A stretch of DNA of 64,000 bases from Streptomyces sp. CC208A (GCF_030010625.1 NZ_JASCXN010000036.1:1-64000), one strand, 5' to 3'; positions 7,787 through 17,547 are shown, counted from the first letter of the stretch. Notes: generated by a model from the sequence alone, not told the origin. Numbers and translations are program-made.

Positions 7787-10042
7787 TCACCGCGTGCGGC
7801 GGCGCGGCGCCGTGGGGGGCTGCCAGGCGCGCAGTCGGAGGCTGTTGCCGACCACCAGGATTGAGCTCGCCGACATCGCCGCGGCCGCGAGCATCGGGTT
7901 GAGCAGGCCCAGCATGGCCAGGGGTACGGTCACCATGTTGTAGCCGAAGGCCCAGGCCAGGTTGGCGCGGATCGTGCCCAGGGCGCGCCGGGCGAGGCGT
8001 ACCGCATCGGCCAGGGCTTCGATGTCGTCTCGTACGAGTGTCACGTCCGCCGCCCCGATGGCGACATCCGTGCCGCTGCCCAGGGCGATGCCCAGGTCCG
8101 CGGCGGCGAGCGCGGCGGCGTCGTTCACCCCGTCGCCGACCACGGCGACCCGGTGTCCCTTCTCGCACAGCGCGCGTACGAGAGCCGCCTTGTCCTCGGG
8201 CGTGCAGCGCGCGTGGACCTCCTCGATGCCCAGATCCGCCGCCACGGCCAGGGCGGTTGCCTTCGCGTCGCCGGTGGCCAGGACCGGGCGCACCCCGAGG
8301 CGGCGAAGCGCGTCGACGGCGCGGTAGCTTCCGGGGCGTACGGCGTCTCCGATCGCGATCAGAGCCCGGGCCTGCCCGTCGATGCGGACCAGGACGGCGG
8401 TGCGCGCGTCGGCCTCGGCCGAGGTCAGCGCGTCGGCGAGGGCAGCGGGCAGCTCGCCCTCCGGAGCGCCGACCTCCACGAGCCGGCCGTCGACCACGCC
8501 GCGCGCACCACGGCCCGGGAGCGCGCGGAACTCGGCGACGCCCGGCAACGGCTCCCCAGTGGGCGTCGGCCGGGCGTGCGCGACGATCGCCCTTCCGAGC
8601 GGATGCTCGGAGCCCTGCTCGACCGCCCCGGCCAGCCGCAGAACGGCATCCTCGCCGAGCCCGCCCGGCTCGTCGGGGACCGCGGTGACACGGAGGACGG
8701 ACATCCGACCGGAGGTGAGCGTGCCGGTCTTGTCGAGCACGACGGCGTCGATGTGCCGCAGCCCCTCCAGCGCCTGCGGCCCGCCGACCAGGATCCCGAG
8801 CCGGGCGCCCCGGCCGGTCGCGGCCATCAGCGCCGTCGGAGTCGCCAGGCCCAGCGCGCACGGACAGGCCACGACCAGGACGGCCACGCAGGCCGTGACC
8901 GCCGCCTGCGGCGCGCTTCCGGTGCCGAGCCAGAACCCGAGGGTGCCGACGGCCAGGGCCAGGACGACCGGGACGAAGACGCCGGCCACCGTGTCGGCCA
9001 GCCGCTGCGCACGGGCCTTGCCGGCCTGCGCCTCGGTCACCAGCCGGCCGATGCGGGCGAGCCGTGTGTCGGCGCCGACCGCCGTGGCCCGGACGAGCAG
9101 CAGGCCCTCGGTGTTGACCGACCCGCCGATCACCGGAGAACCCGGACCGACCTCGACCGGTTCGCTCTCCCCGGTGACCAGCGAGAGGTCCACGGCGGAG
9201 CTGCCCTCAAGTACCTCCCCGTCGGTGGCGAACCGCTCGCCCGGACGCACGACGAACGTCTGCCCCACCCGCAACTCCGCGAGCGGGAGGCGGCGCTCGG
9301 CTCCCTTCTCGCGCACCGTGACGTCCTTGACGCTCAACCCGGCCAGCGACCGGAGGGCGGCTCCCGTTCCCCGCCGGGCCCGAGCCTCCAGGACACGGCC
9401 CGCCCACACGAACAGCGGTACTCCCACGGCCGCTTCGAGGTAGATGTGCGTCATGCCGTCCGAGGCCGAGGGCGCCAGGGTGAACGGCATCCGCATCCCC
9501 GGCTCCCCGGCGCCTCCCAGGAACAGCGCGTACGTGGACCAGCCGAACGAGGCCACCACCCCCAGCGACACCAGGGTGTCCATGGTCGACGCCGCATGAC
9601 GCACGCCGCGCAACGCACGTACGTGGAACGGCCAGGCCCCCCACACGGCCACCGGCGCGGCCAGCACGAAACACAACCACTGCCAGTTGCGGAACTGCAG
9701 GGCCGGGACCATCGAAAGAATCAGCACCGGCACCGCGAGCAGGGCCGTGACTACGAGCCGGTCGTGCTCCCTCTCCGTGCTCTCGGACGCCGTCTCGTCT
9801 CCGTCTGGCCTCCGCTCGGCCGGTGGTTCGGGTACGGCGGCGGTGTAGCCGGCCTTCTCGACGGTGGCGACGAGATCCTCGACCGGCACGATGGCCGGAT
9901 GGCTCACCCGGGCCCGCCCGGTCGCCAGATTGACCGTGGCCGAGACCCCCTCCAACCGGGAGAGCTTCTTCTCGACCCGGCCGACACACGCAGCGCACGT
10001 CATCCCGCCCACGACCAGGTCGGTCGTCACCACGTCCGTCAC
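7787..10042 (-). CDS. copA: Copper-exporting P1B-type ATPase
   Basis: The 751-aa product is of normal CopA length. Domains in order: an N-terminal heavy-metal-associated domain with GMTCAAC (Cys16, Cys19); paired membrane helices; an actuator domain with VTGES; the CPC ion-binding motif in a membrane helix (ACPCALGLATP, near residue 390); the phosphorylation motif DKTGTLTSG; and the hinge GDGVND near residue 650. It would pump Cu(I) outward using ATP. The start codon overlaps the stop of the 78-aa membrane protein upstream by 4 bp, so the two are translationally coupled. Other soft metals are possible, but CPC with a GMTCAAC domain is the copper pattern. Confidence 0.93.
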   Translation of the reverse strand: MTDVVTTDLVVGGMTCAACVGRVEKKLSRLEGVSATVNLATGRARVSHPAIVPVEDLVATVEKAGYTAAVPEPPAERRPDGDETASESTEREHDRLVVTALLAVPVLILSMVPALQFRNWQWLCFVLAAPVAVWGAWPFHVRALRGVRHAASTMDTLVSLGVVASFGWSTYALFLGGAGEPGMRMPFTLAPSASDGMTHIYLEAAVGVPLFVWAGRVLEARARRGTGAALRSLAGLSVKDVTVREKGAERRLPLAELRVGQTFVVRPGERFATDGEVLEGSSAVDLSLVTGESEPVEVGPGSPVIGGSVNTEGLLLVRATAVGADTRLARIGRLVTEAQAGKARAQRLADTVAGVFVPVVLALAVGTLGFWLGTGSAPQAAVTACVAVLVVACPCALGLATPTALMAATGRGARLGILVGGPQALEGLRHIDAVVLDKTGTLTSGRMSVLRVTAVPDEPGGLGEDAVLRLAGAVEQGSEHPLGRAIVAHARPTPTGEPLPGVAEFRALPGRGARGVVDGRLVEVGAPEGELPAALADALTSAEADARTAVLVRIDGQARALIAIGDAVRPGSYRAVDALRRLGVRPVLATGDAKATALAVAADLGIEEVHARCTPEDKAALVRALCEKGHRVAVVGDGVNDAAALAAADLGIALGSGTDVAIGAADVTLVRDDIEALADAVRLARRALGTIRANLAWAFGYNMVTVPLAMLGLLNPMLAAAAMSASSILVVGNSLRLRAWQPPTAPRRRTR

Positions 10043-10275
10043 GGGTGCGCCCCCTGGTGGTCGTGCTCCCCGCCGTGGGTGCCTCCGCGCTCGTCGCTGT
10101 CACCCGGCGACGTCGACTGTGCACCGGGCCCGATCGGGCCCACAGCGGATCCGAGCGCGTAGGAACCCGCGAACACCAGCGCCAGAAGCAGAAGGAAACC
10201 CCACAGGGCGGGAGCCGGCGCGATCCCTCGCAGCGCCGCGACCACGCGCGAGGAGGGTTCTCGGGGCTTGTCCAT
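10039..10275 (-). CDS. Small single-pass membrane protein coupled to copA
   Basis: The product is 78 aa: a basic N-terminus, one membrane helix (about 22-44, LWGFLLLLALVFAGSYALG) and a short external tail rich in His, Asp and Gly (ERGGTHGGEHDHQGAHP). Its stop overlaps copA's start by 4 bp. A helix with a His-rich outer tail next to a copper pump suggests metal capture or pump assembly. I do not recognise a named family. Confidence 0.7.
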   Translation of the reverse strand: MDKPREPSSRVVAALRGIAPAPALWGFLLLLALVFAGSYALGSAVGPIGPGAQSTSPGDSDERGGTHGGEHDHQGAHP

Positions 10276-10422
10276 CGGCCGCCTCTCCGGAGTACGAACG
10301 TACGGGTGCCCCGTGGATCGGGACGCTCCTGAAGGAGTCGGAGCGACGGCCGGTCCGGTTCCCGCGATCGGCGGGCCCGCAGTCGCGGCGGGCCCGCCTC
10401 CGGCACCGTGCGGCGAGGAGCG

Positions 10423-11118
10423 TCAGGCGAGGGCGGGCGCCCGTGTGAACCTTCGGCGTGCCCCCGTGTCCACCGTGTCGGCGGACGACGGCCGGGGGGC
10501 CTCGTCGCCCCGCAGCAGGGTGATCAGCGAGGTTCGGGCCCGGGCGACACGCGAACGGACCGTGCCGACGGGACAGCCGATGGCCTCGGCGGCCTCCGCG
10601 TAGGACAGGCCCAGGAGTTGGGTGAGGACGAAGGCGTCCTTCCGTTCGGCCGGGAGGGCGGCCAGGAGTTCGGACAGGGCCACGCCGTCCTCGAAGCCTG
10701 GCAGCCCCTGGGGCTGGGTGAGCTCCGCCTCTCGTTGCCAGTCGTCGCGGTCGGACAGGCGTGGGCGGGCGGCGGCGTGCCGCAGGCTGTCGACCACGGT
10801 CCGGCGCGCTATCGACAACAGCCAGGTACGGGCCGAGGAACGCCCCTGGAACCGGGGAAGCGCGGCGATCGCGCGGAGGAAGACCTCTTGGGTGAGGTCG
10901 TCGGCCGCCTGGCGGTCGCCGCTGACGTAAGCCACGTACCGCCAGACGTCGCGGTGGAGGGCACGGACGAAGAGTTCGGCCTTGGCCGGATCGCCGTCCC
11001 GGGCAGCCAGCGCGAGCAGGGTCGTCGCCGCGTCCGTGCCGGTGTCGGCGTCGGGCGTGTGGGTGGGGTGGGTCGGTCTTGTCGGTCCCTGGTGGTGGGT
11101 GTCGTGGGCAGACGTCAT
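10423..11118 (-). CDS. ECF-family RNA polymerase sigma factor
   Basis: The ATG at 11118 with AAGGA nine bases upstream gives 231 aa; a GTG two codons earlier is also possible. A His/Thr/Pro-rich leader (HDTHHQGPTRPTHPTHTPD) precedes sigma region 2 (FVRALHRDVWRYVAY to LTQEVFLRAIAALPRFQGRS with WLLSIARRTVVDSLR) and region 4 (LPAERKDAFVLTQLLGLSYAEAAEAIGCPVGTVRSRVARAR). No anti-sigma gene is adjacent, which is unusual. The flanking His/Met-rich membrane protein at 11269-11955 could fill a sensor role. Placement suggests it controls the metal genes; this is inference. Confidence 0.88.
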   Translation of the reverse strand: MTSAHDTHHQGPTRPTHPTHTPDADTGTDAATTLLALAARDGDPAKAELFVRALHRDVWRYVAYVSGDRQAADDLTQEVFLRAIAALPRFQGRSSARTWLLSIARRTVVDSLRHAAARPRLSDRDDWQREAELTQPQGLPGFEDGVALSELLAALPAERKDAFVLTQLLGLSYAEAAEAIGCPVGTVRSRVARARTSLITLLRGDEAPRPSSADTVDTGARRRFTRAPALA

Positions 11119-11268
11119 CGCCACAAGTCCTTACGAGGCAGGGGAATCCGGCGGCGCGCGAACGGGCGGCGCCGGTGACGGGTGTCGTGCGGCCATGCGG
11201 AAGGCATGACCGACGCCCGAGCGACGACGTGCGGACGCACTGGACCGTCGGGCTCGGGAAGCCGGCTG

Positions 11269-11955
11269 TCAGAGGACAGCGAGTGCCTGCGGGGGACCCC
11301 GGGAGATGACGGAATGGGCGAGAAGAAGCCGCCTTGGAGCGCGTTCGTCACCGGCGCGACCCGGCCGGACACGGGGCCGCTGCGGCGGTACGGGGACGAT
11401 GGCGGCGAGCAGCAGGCGCAACGGCCGGAAGAGCCCCAGCGGCAGCGCCCGCAGCACGCGGAAGACCGCACGCTCGCCGTACGCCATCCACAGCCCGCTC
11501 AGGAGCGCGGCGAGGAGGTGCGCCGACAGCATGCCGAGGGAGGAGAACATGCCGGTCATGTCATGTGCAGCGGGCGCCTCGGTCATCGCCGAACCGGTCC
11601 GAGCCATGGCCTCGTGGCCCATGGCCATGTGGTGCATGGCCTCGTGTGCCATGTGCGAGTGGTCCACGGCCGTAGGGGCGGTGTCCGCGGGCATGGCGGC
11701 GGACGGCTGGGACCACGAGAACGCCGTGTGCAGCAGGCTCTGGACGGCAACCGTCGTCGCCGTGACGGCGAACAGGCCGCGCTCGCGGCCGGCGAGGAAC
11801 CAGGCGACGGCCACGGTGCCCGCGAACGCGAGCGACAGCGCCCAACCGGGCACAGCCTGCCCCGACATGAGGATGTGGCCGACGGCCGCGAGCAGCACGC
11901 AGACGGCCGCGAACATCGCGGCCCGCCCTCCTCGCGAACATCGGCCTGGTGTCAT
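11269..11955 (-). CDS. His/Met-rich membrane protein, copper-island paralog B
   Basis: The ATG at 11955 gives 228 aa; the longer upstream frame has no membrane-protein features and is read as non-coding. Three helices (about 13-35, 38-55, 60-78) precede a loop with HSHMAHEAMHHMAMGHEAM. A further helix carries HLLAALLSGLWMAYGER, and a basic tail ends similarly to paralog A. The Met/His loop is a good Cu(I)-binding candidate. It lies directly upstream of the ECF sigma gene on the same strand (150-bp gap), so a functional link such as membrane sensor or regulator is possible. Confidence 0.7.
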   Translation of the reverse strand: MTPGRCSRGGRAAMFAAVCVLLAAVGHILMSGQAVPGWALSLAFAGTVAVAWFLAGRERGLFAVTATTVAVQSLLHTAFSWSQPSAAMPADTAPTAVDHSHMAHEAMHHMAMGHEAMARTGSAMTEAPAAHDMTGMFSSLGMLSAHLLAALLSGLWMAYGERAVFRVLRALPLGLFRPLRLLLAAIVPVPPQRPRVRPGRAGDERAPRRLLLAHSVISRGPPQALAVL

Positions 11956-12155
11956 GGCGCGCCCATCCTTGCACCCCTCTCCGGAGGCGTGAGGGCGGGT
12001 ACGGCCGTGATGAGGCCGCCCCTCGACCTGTCGGGTCATGAGTACGCGACTGTGGCGCGTGCCACAAGAGCGCCTCGGGAACTTCCGGCACGGTCGGGAC
12101 GACTCCTCCATGGCGACGACGGAAGGCCCGGTCGTCGCGGGGGGAGGAGCGCCAC

Positions 12156-13373
12156 GTGAGGACCGCGGGTACGAAGGCGGCCGTACCGGCCGAGGCACCC
12201 CCGGACGCGGTGCGTGGACTGACCGCGCTCCTGACGACCGCCATGGCCTTCTCGATGATGCAGCTCTTCCTGATCGGAGCTCTCGGCCCGCGGCTCGTCG
12301 AAGGTCTCGGCATGTCGGAGACGGTCCTCGGCCTGACCACGACGGTCGGGTTCGGCACCGCTGCCGTCCTGTCGCCCTCCGGCGGCCGGATCGTGGACCG
12401 CGTCGGCCCCCGCCGTTCGCTCGTGGCCCTCCTCGTGGTGTCGGCGGTGGCGCTCGGGCTCATCGGTGCCGCTCCCGGCCCTGCCCTGCTCCTCGCGGCC
12501 GTCGCGCTCGGCGGCCTCCCGCAGGCACTGGCCAACCCCGCGACGAACAAGGCGATCCTGGCCGCGGTGCCGACGCCGAGGCGCGGTGCGGTCACCGGCG
12601 CCAAGCAGTCCGGCGTGCAGCTGGGCGCCTTCGCGGCAGGGCTGCCCCTCGCCACAGCGGCGGGTCTCCTCGGCTGGCGGGGTGCGGTGTGGGTGGCCGC
12701 CGGCGCGGCGCTCCTCGCGGCCCTGTGGGCCTGGCGGGCGCTGCCGGACGACACTCCCCGGAAGGGCGGTGCCGTCCCGCCCGCGTCAGTGGGGCCCGGC
12801 AGCCCCGTGCCCTGGCTCGCGGCCTTCTCGCTCTTCCTGGGGGCGGGCATCGCCTCCGTCAACACGTACCTCGCGCTGTTCGGCGCCCAGCGCCTCGATA
12901 TGGGACCGGCGACGGCGGGCGCGCTGGTCGCCGTCCTCGGCGTCGCCGGGATCGCCGGCCGGGTCGGCTGGTCCCGGGCCGCCACGCCCGGCCGGGCCCC
13001 GTGGCTTCCGGGCCTGCTGTCGGGCGGCGCCGTCGGCGCGGCCGTGCTCCTGGCGGCGGCCGTCCGCGTCGAGGCCCTCGTGTGGGTGGCGGCCGTGGCT
13101 GTGGGCGTGTTCGCCGTGTCCGGGAACGCGGTGTCGATGGTGCTCGTGATGCAGCGCTCGGCGCCCGGGCGCACAGGGCAGGACTCGGCGCTGGTCGCCG
13201 CAGGCTTCTTCGCCGGATTCGCCGTGGGCCCGCCGCTGTTCGGACTGCTGGCGGAGCGCGGCCGGTACGGCCAGGGCTGGCTGCTCGTGGCGGCGGAGTT
13301 CGTCGTTGCGGGGGCCGTCGCCTACGTCTGGGCGCTACAGGACCGTCGTACGAGAACGAGGGTGACGGCATGA
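12156..13373 (+). CDS. MFS transporter
   Basis: The GTG start behind a GGAGGAG-type site gives 405 aa with about 12 membrane helices in two six-helix halves. The loop between TM2 and TM3 has the MFS signature form GGRIVDRVGPRRS, and a GAKQSGVQLGAF stretch sits in TM5. Substrate is not visible. It overlaps the following GH88-like gene by 4 bp (ATGA), so the pair probably handles one sugar or sugar-acid compound: uptake by the transporter, cleavage by the hydrolase. Confidence 0.85.
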   Translation: MRTAGTKAAVPAEAPPDAVRGLTALLTTAMAFSMMQLFLIGALGPRLVEGLGMSETVLGLTTTVGFGTAAVLSPSGGRIVDRVGPRRSLVALLVVSAVALGLIGAAPGPALLLAAVALGGLPQALANPATNKAILAAVPTPRRGAVTGAKQSGVQLGAFAAGLPLATAAGLLGWRGAVWVAAGAALLAALWAWRALPDDTPRKGGAVPPASVGPGSPVPWLAAFSLFLGAGIASVNTYLALFGAQRLDMGPATAGALVAVLGVAGIAGRVGWSRAATPGRAPWLPGLLSGGAVGAAVLLAAAVRVEALVWVAAVAVGVFAVSGNAVSMVLVMQRSAPGRTGQDSALVAAGFFAGFAVGPPLFGLLAERGRYGQGWLLVAAEFVVAGAVAYVWALQDRRTRTRVTA

Positions 13374-14470
13374 CCAACGGCGCGTGGGCCGAAGAGGCGC
13401 TCGACCTGCTGCTCCAGCGCGTCGCGGAGACAGCCGGCGAGGTGGGGGTGCGCTTCCCGCTGTACGCCGATCCGGCCGACGGCCGCTGGACGACGACCGG
13501 ACGAGGCTCGTGGACCGGCGGCTTCTGGGCGGGACTGCTGTGGCTGCGCGCCCGGCACACCGGGAGCGACTCCGACCGCGCGGAGGCCGCCGCCTGCACC
13601 GTCCGGCTCGCCCCGTGGGCCGAGGCGGACACCGCGACCCGCGGGCTCATCCTCTGGTACGGCACGGCCCTGGCCGTCGGGGACGAGGCAGCCGACGCGC
13701 TGCGCGACCGCGCGGCGAAGGCCGCGCTCGCCGCCTGGGACCCGACGCTCGGCCTGGTCCCATGGGGTGCGGCGCTGGGCGGCGCACGTCTGCGGGCACG
13801 CGCGGACGGAGTCCCCGGCCTCGTACCCCTGCTGGCCGCTGCCGGACCCGAGGGACAGGCGGCCGGCGCCGCGCACCTCCACCGGCATCTCGACCTGTGC
13901 CTGCCCGGCGTCTCCCGTGGCGAGGGCGCCCCACGACCCTGCCCCGCATGGCGACTCGACGAGGCGGACGGCTGGGCGGCGGAACGGGACCCGGCGCCCG
14001 GCTGGAGCCGGGGTGAGGCATGGCTCCTCCTCGCCGTCGCCGATGCCCTCCTGCACGCGGACCGGAGTTCGCGAGACTCGGGCCGGCTGTCACGGGCGGC
14101 CGCACTGCTCCTCGACCGTTGCGAGTTCCTCACCGGCCCGCCGGTCCCCCAGGCCCAGGCAGGTCATCCCGACGGCATCCTGGACACCTCCGCCGCCGCC
14201 ATCGCGGTGGTCGCACTGCTGAAGCTCGCACAGGTTCCAAGGGCCGCGTGGACCTCCGCGTGCGCGGCCCGCGCGGAGGCCGTCCTGCACCGGCTCGTGG
14301 ACGCGCACCTCACCCGGCCGGGCAGCGCCCGCCCGGCGGGCATGCTCCTCGACGGCTGCTACGACGCGCAGGGCGGAACGGCCGTCCGGCACGAACTGGT
14401 CTGGGGCGACTTCTTCCTGGCCCTCGGTCTCTCCGCGCTCCTCGGTCGCGTCGACCTCAGGCAGGTGTGA
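13370..14470 (+). CDS. GH88/GH105-like glycosyl hydrolase
   Basis: The product is 366 aa with no signal peptide, so cytoplasmic. The pattern fits the (alpha/alpha)6 barrel of unsaturated glucuronyl hydrolases: SWTGGFWAGLLWLRARHTG early, a central GWSRGEAWLL, DTSAAAIAVVALLKLA later, and an LVWGDFFLALGLSALLG end. Family members hydrolyse unsaturated uronic-acid sugars released by lyases. The catalytic Asp cannot be fixed by eye. The gene is translationally coupled to the MFS gene before it, and its end overlaps the convergent acyl-CoA dehydrogenase gene by 14 bp. Confidence 0.72.
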   Translation: MTNGAWAEEALDLLLQRVAETAGEVGVRFPLYADPADGRWTTTGRGSWTGGFWAGLLWLRARHTGSDSDRAEAAACTVRLAPWAEADTATRGLILWYGTALAVGDEAADALRDRAAKAALAAWDPTLGLVPWGAALGGARLRARADGVPGLVPLLAAAGPEGQAAGAAHLHRHLDLCLPGVSRGEGAPRPCPAWRLDEADGWAAERDPAPGWSRGEAWLLLAVADALLHADRSSRDSGRLSRAAALLLDRCEFLTGPPVPQAQAGHPDGILDTSAAAIAVVALLKLAQVPRAAWTSACAARAEAVLHRLVDAHLTRPGSARPAGMLLDGCYDAQGGTAVRHELVWGDFFLALGLSALLGRVDLRQV

Positions 14471-15635
14471 CCGCCCCCTGCCGGGACCGCAGCACGCGCC
14501 GGGCGACGGAGGAGACGTGCTGCTCGTCCGGTCCGTCGAGGATCCGGGCCGTCCGCCCCGTGCGCAACAGCGCGGGAAGCGGGGTGTCCGGCCCGAGACC
14601 GGCCGCGCCGAAGACCTGGACGGCGCGGTCGGCGACCTCCTGCAGCGTGCGCGCGGCGGCCGTCTTCGCCAGACCCACCTCCACATGGGCGTCACGCCCC
14701 TCGGCGACCAGGGCCATCGCCTCGTACACGAGCGGACGAGTGGTCCGCAGCGCCAGCAGCGCCTCGAAGACGTGCTGCTGGACGAGCTGCCGGTCCGCGA
14801 GCGGTCCGCGTACGCCCTGCCGCTCCACGGCGCGCTCACACATGAGGTCGAAGGCCCGCTGAGCCTGACCGATCCACCGCAACGCCCTCAGGGTGCGGCC
14901 CAGTTGGAGGCGCTCACCCGCGACGGCGAGCGCGCGGCCCGCTTCCCCGACGAGATGGTCCTCGTCGACCTCGACGCCGTCGAACTCGATCTCGTACTGG
15001 CCGGTCGCACCCAGGACGGGCAGGTCGCGGACGACCCGGAAGCCGGGGGAGCGGGTCGGGACGAGGAGCAGCGACAGGCCGTCGCGGTCCCCGGTCGTCC
15101 CACCGGTCCGGGCGAGCACGGTTACCAGGTCCGCGTCCCGCGCGTTCGACACGAACCACTTGCGCCCCGTGACGGTCCAGCCTCCGCCGGTACGCCGCTC
15201 CGCACGGGTGGCGGTGAGCAGCGGCTCGGTGCCGGGCGTGTCGGGCTCCGTCATCGCGTAACACGTGCGCAGGTCACCGGAGACCAGGCCGGGGAGGTAC
15301 GCGGAACGGATCCGCGCGCTCCCGTGGCGGGCCAGCATGGTCACGTCGAGCAGGGACGCCGAGCCGAGCGCGGTCGGACCGTGATCGCTGGCTCCCTCCG
15401 CCTCCGCGACCGAGGCGTACACGTCCAACGGCATTCCGCCGCCGCCCAGTTCGGTCGGCAGAGGAAGCGCCCACAGCCCGGCCGCGCGCGCCTCGGTTCG
15501 CAGGCGCTCGCGCAGCTCCCGGGCATCCGGTCCTCCGGCGTCGAGCCGCGTCTCGCACGGAACCACCCGGTCGCGGACGAACGCGGAGACCCGTTCCCGC
15601 AGCAGGTCGCCGCTCGTTACGTCATGTTCCGTCAT
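14457..15635 (-). CDS. Acyl-CoA dehydrogenase family protein
   Basis: The ATG at 15635 with GAGAGGAAA upstream gives 392 aa. The usual three-part fold is visible: an N-terminal helical domain (PTELGGGGMPLDVY), a middle beta-domain with CYAMTEPDTPGT and GGWTVTGRKWFVSNA, and a C-terminal helical domain with the QVFGAAGL stretch. It would oxidise an acyl-CoA using FAD. The divergent CoA-transferase and acyl-CoA ligase genes across a 142-bp promoter region suggest one pathway: activate an acid, move the CoA, dehydrogenate. The substrate is unknown. Confidence 0.9.
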   Translation of the reverse strand: MTEHDVTSGDLLRERVSAFVRDRVVPCETRLDAGGPDARELRERLRTEARAAGLWALPLPTELGGGGMPLDVYASVAEAEGASDHGPTALGSASLLDVTMLARHGSARIRSAYLPGLVSGDLRTCYAMTEPDTPGTEPLLTATRAERRTGGGWTVTGRKWFVSNARDADLVTVLARTGGTTGDRDGLSLLLVPTRSPGFRVVRDLPVLGATGQYEIEFDGVEVDEDHLVGEAGRALAVAGERLQLGRTLRALRWIGQAQRAFDLMCERAVERQGVRGPLADRQLVQQHVFEALLALRTTRPLVYEAMALVAEGRDAHVEVGLAKTAAARTLQEVADRAVQVFGAAGLGPDTPLPALLRTGRTARILDGPDEQHVSSVARRVLRSRQGAVTPA

Positions 15636-15777
15636 GGTATTTCCTCTCCCTCGGGAACTCGACAGAACGCGCGTCCGACTGTCTGCCCAGGGGAGTGGTC
15701 GGCCGTACCGGCCGATCGGTTCCCGCCCCTGTGAAACCCGCGTGCGACGGCCACCGCCGCGCCAGGAGAGGAGAGGC

Positions 15778-17547
15778 ATGGCGTCACCAGCCACCACGCA
15801 CACCGAGGTCCGCCGCCCGCTCGACGCACTGCGATGCGACATCGCCGGACCTCCGGCCCTGACCCGGGTCGTCGCCGACCATCTGCGGCGGCTCGGCGCG
15901 CGGCCGGGCGACGGGGAGTCCGAAGGGATAGCCCTCGGCGGGGGCGGGTTCGCCGGCGTCACCGCCCGTACCGCCTGGGGCGTGCCCGGCTCCGGCATCG
16001 AGGACGAGGCCACCGCCCAGGCGGTCACCGGAGTGATGGCCGTGCACGGCCGTCGTCACGGTGCCCCGCGCGGGCTCGGTGTCGACTACCTGGCCACGGC
16101 CACCGGCGTGCTCACCGTCCAGGGCCTGCTCGCCGGACTCGTCGGCCAGGCCCGTGGCGGCCCCGCTGCACACGTCACCACGTCAGCCGACCGCACCGGA
16201 CTCCTCACCGTTTCCCAGTACCTCGCCGCCGCCGGGGCCGACGAACCCGAGGCCGTGGAGCTCGCGCCGGGCGGACCGCCGTTCACGTCCGCCGACGGCG
16301 TTCTGTTCGAGCTGGAGACGCTCGACCCGGGTGCTTGGGCGGCGTTCTGGCGTGCTCTGGAGGCTCCGGCCGATGCGATACGGGCGGGCTGGCGGCCCTT
16401 CCAGTTCCGGTACGCCACCGCCTGCACACCCTTTCCCACCACCCTGCACGAGGTGACCCGGCTCCAGGCGTGGGAGCGGATCCGGCAGGCCGCCGGGCCG
16501 TCCGGAGCCGAGGTGTGCCGCCTGCGCACGCTCGGCGAGCGGGTCGCCGAGAACGACGGCGCCGACCCGTGGACGCTGACCGACCTCGGACCGGGGTCCG
16601 TGACAGCAGCCCTCGTGACTCCGTCGTCCGGCAGGCCGCTGTCCGGCCTGACCGTCCTCGAAGCGGGGCGGCGTATCCAAGCACCGCTCGCCGCACACCT
16701 GTTGGGGCTGCTCGGAGCGCGGGTGATCCGGATCGAGCCGCCGGGCGGCGACCCGCTGCGCGGCATGCCGCCCGCCTGCGACGGGATCTCGGCCCGCTGG
16801 CTCGCCCTCAACCGGGGCAAGGAGTCCGTCGAGATCGACATCAAGTCGACGGCAGACCGGCGCCGGCTGCGCGAACTCGCCGCCGACGCCGACGTCTTCC
16901 TGCACAACTGGGCCCCGGGGAAGGCGGCCGAGCTGGAACTCGACGCCGAGCAACTGACTGCCGTGAACCCCGCACTCGTCTACGCGTACACCGGCGGCTG
17001 GGCCGACCGGATCGCCGACGCCCCCATGGGCACGGACTTCATGGTGCAGGCCCGCACCGGCGTCGGTGAGGCTGTCCACCCGGCCGGCGAACCGCCCGTA
17101 CCGTCCCTGATGACGCTCCTCGACCTCCTCGGCGGCCTGCACGGAACCGAGGCGATCCTTGCCGGGCTGCTCCTGCGTGAGCGCACAGGGCACGGCGTAC
17201 GAGTCGACTCGTCCCTCCTCGGGGCAGCCGACACCCTGCTCGCCCCGGCCCTGCACCGGGTCCGTCAGGGGCTCGAACCCCGACCGCCTGCCGGATTCCG
17301 ACACCCCCTGCGGACCGCCGACGGCTGGATCGCGCCGAGCGACGCGAGCGCGGCCGCGGCCGTCGCGTACGACGTGCGGGGCATGTGCGCCGAGGACGCC
17401 CTCGATCAGCTGCGGTCCCAGGGCCTGACGGCCACCGCCGTCACCACCGACCTGCCCACTCTCCATGACGACCCGCGCCTGTCCGGCTCGATCAGCCGGG
17501 ACGCGCACGGTGCCCCCGCCGTTCCCGACCCCTGGAGCTTCGCGTGA
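15778..17547 (+). CDS. Family III (CaiB/BaiF) CoA-transferase
   Basis: The ATG behind GGAGAGGAGAGG gives 589 aa. The protein is longer than the usual 400 aa and looks two-part: an N-terminal degenerate half (about 1-270) and a C-terminal canonical half starting at LSGLTVLEAGRRIQAPLAAH, with VIRIEPPGGDPLRG, LALNRGKESVEIDIKS, ADVFLHNWAPG and GVRVDSSLLGAA. The catalytic Asp of the family normally falls near a DFMVQA-like segment, present here as GTDFMVQARTG. Its stop overlaps the AMP-ligase start by 4 bp (GTGA). Confidence 0.87.
   Translation: MASPATTHTEVRRPLDALRCDIAGPPALTRVVADHLRRLGARPGDGESEGIALGGGGFAGVTARTAWGVPGSGIEDEATAQAVTGVMAVHGRRHGAPRGLGVDYLATATGVLTVQGLLAGLVGQARGGPAAHVTTSADRTGLLTVSQYLAAAGADEPEAVELAPGGPPFTSADGVLFELETLDPGAWAAFWRALEAPADAIRAGWRPFQFRYATACTPFPTTLHEVTRLQAWERIRQAAGPSGAEVCRLRTLGERVAENDGADPWTLTDLGPGSVTAALVTPSSGRPLSGLTVLEAGRRIQAPLAAHLLGLLGARVIRIEPPGGDPLRGMPPACDGISARWLALNRGKESVEIDIKSTADRRRLRELAADADVFLHNWAPGKAAELELDAEQLTAVNPALVYAYTGGWADRIADAPMGTDFMVQARTGVGEAVHPAGEPPVPSLMTLLDLLGGLHGTEAILAGLLLRERTGHGVRVDSSLLGAADTLLAPALHRVRQGLEPRPPAGFRHPLRTADGWIAPSDASAAAAVAYDVRGMCAEDALDQLRSQGLTATAVTTDLPTLHDDPRLSGSISRDAHGAPAVPDPWSFA

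Noticed and set aside
10276..10422. A possible missed small gene between the sigma factor and the copA partner
   Set aside because: No frame has a ribosome site and protein-like composition; it is taken as promoter DNA.
12038..14470. An 810-codon plus-strand frame ending with the GH88-like gene
   Set aside because: The first two-thirds overlap the MFS gene in a different frame and are low-complexity Arg/Gly/Pro. The real start is the ATG overlapping the MFS stop.
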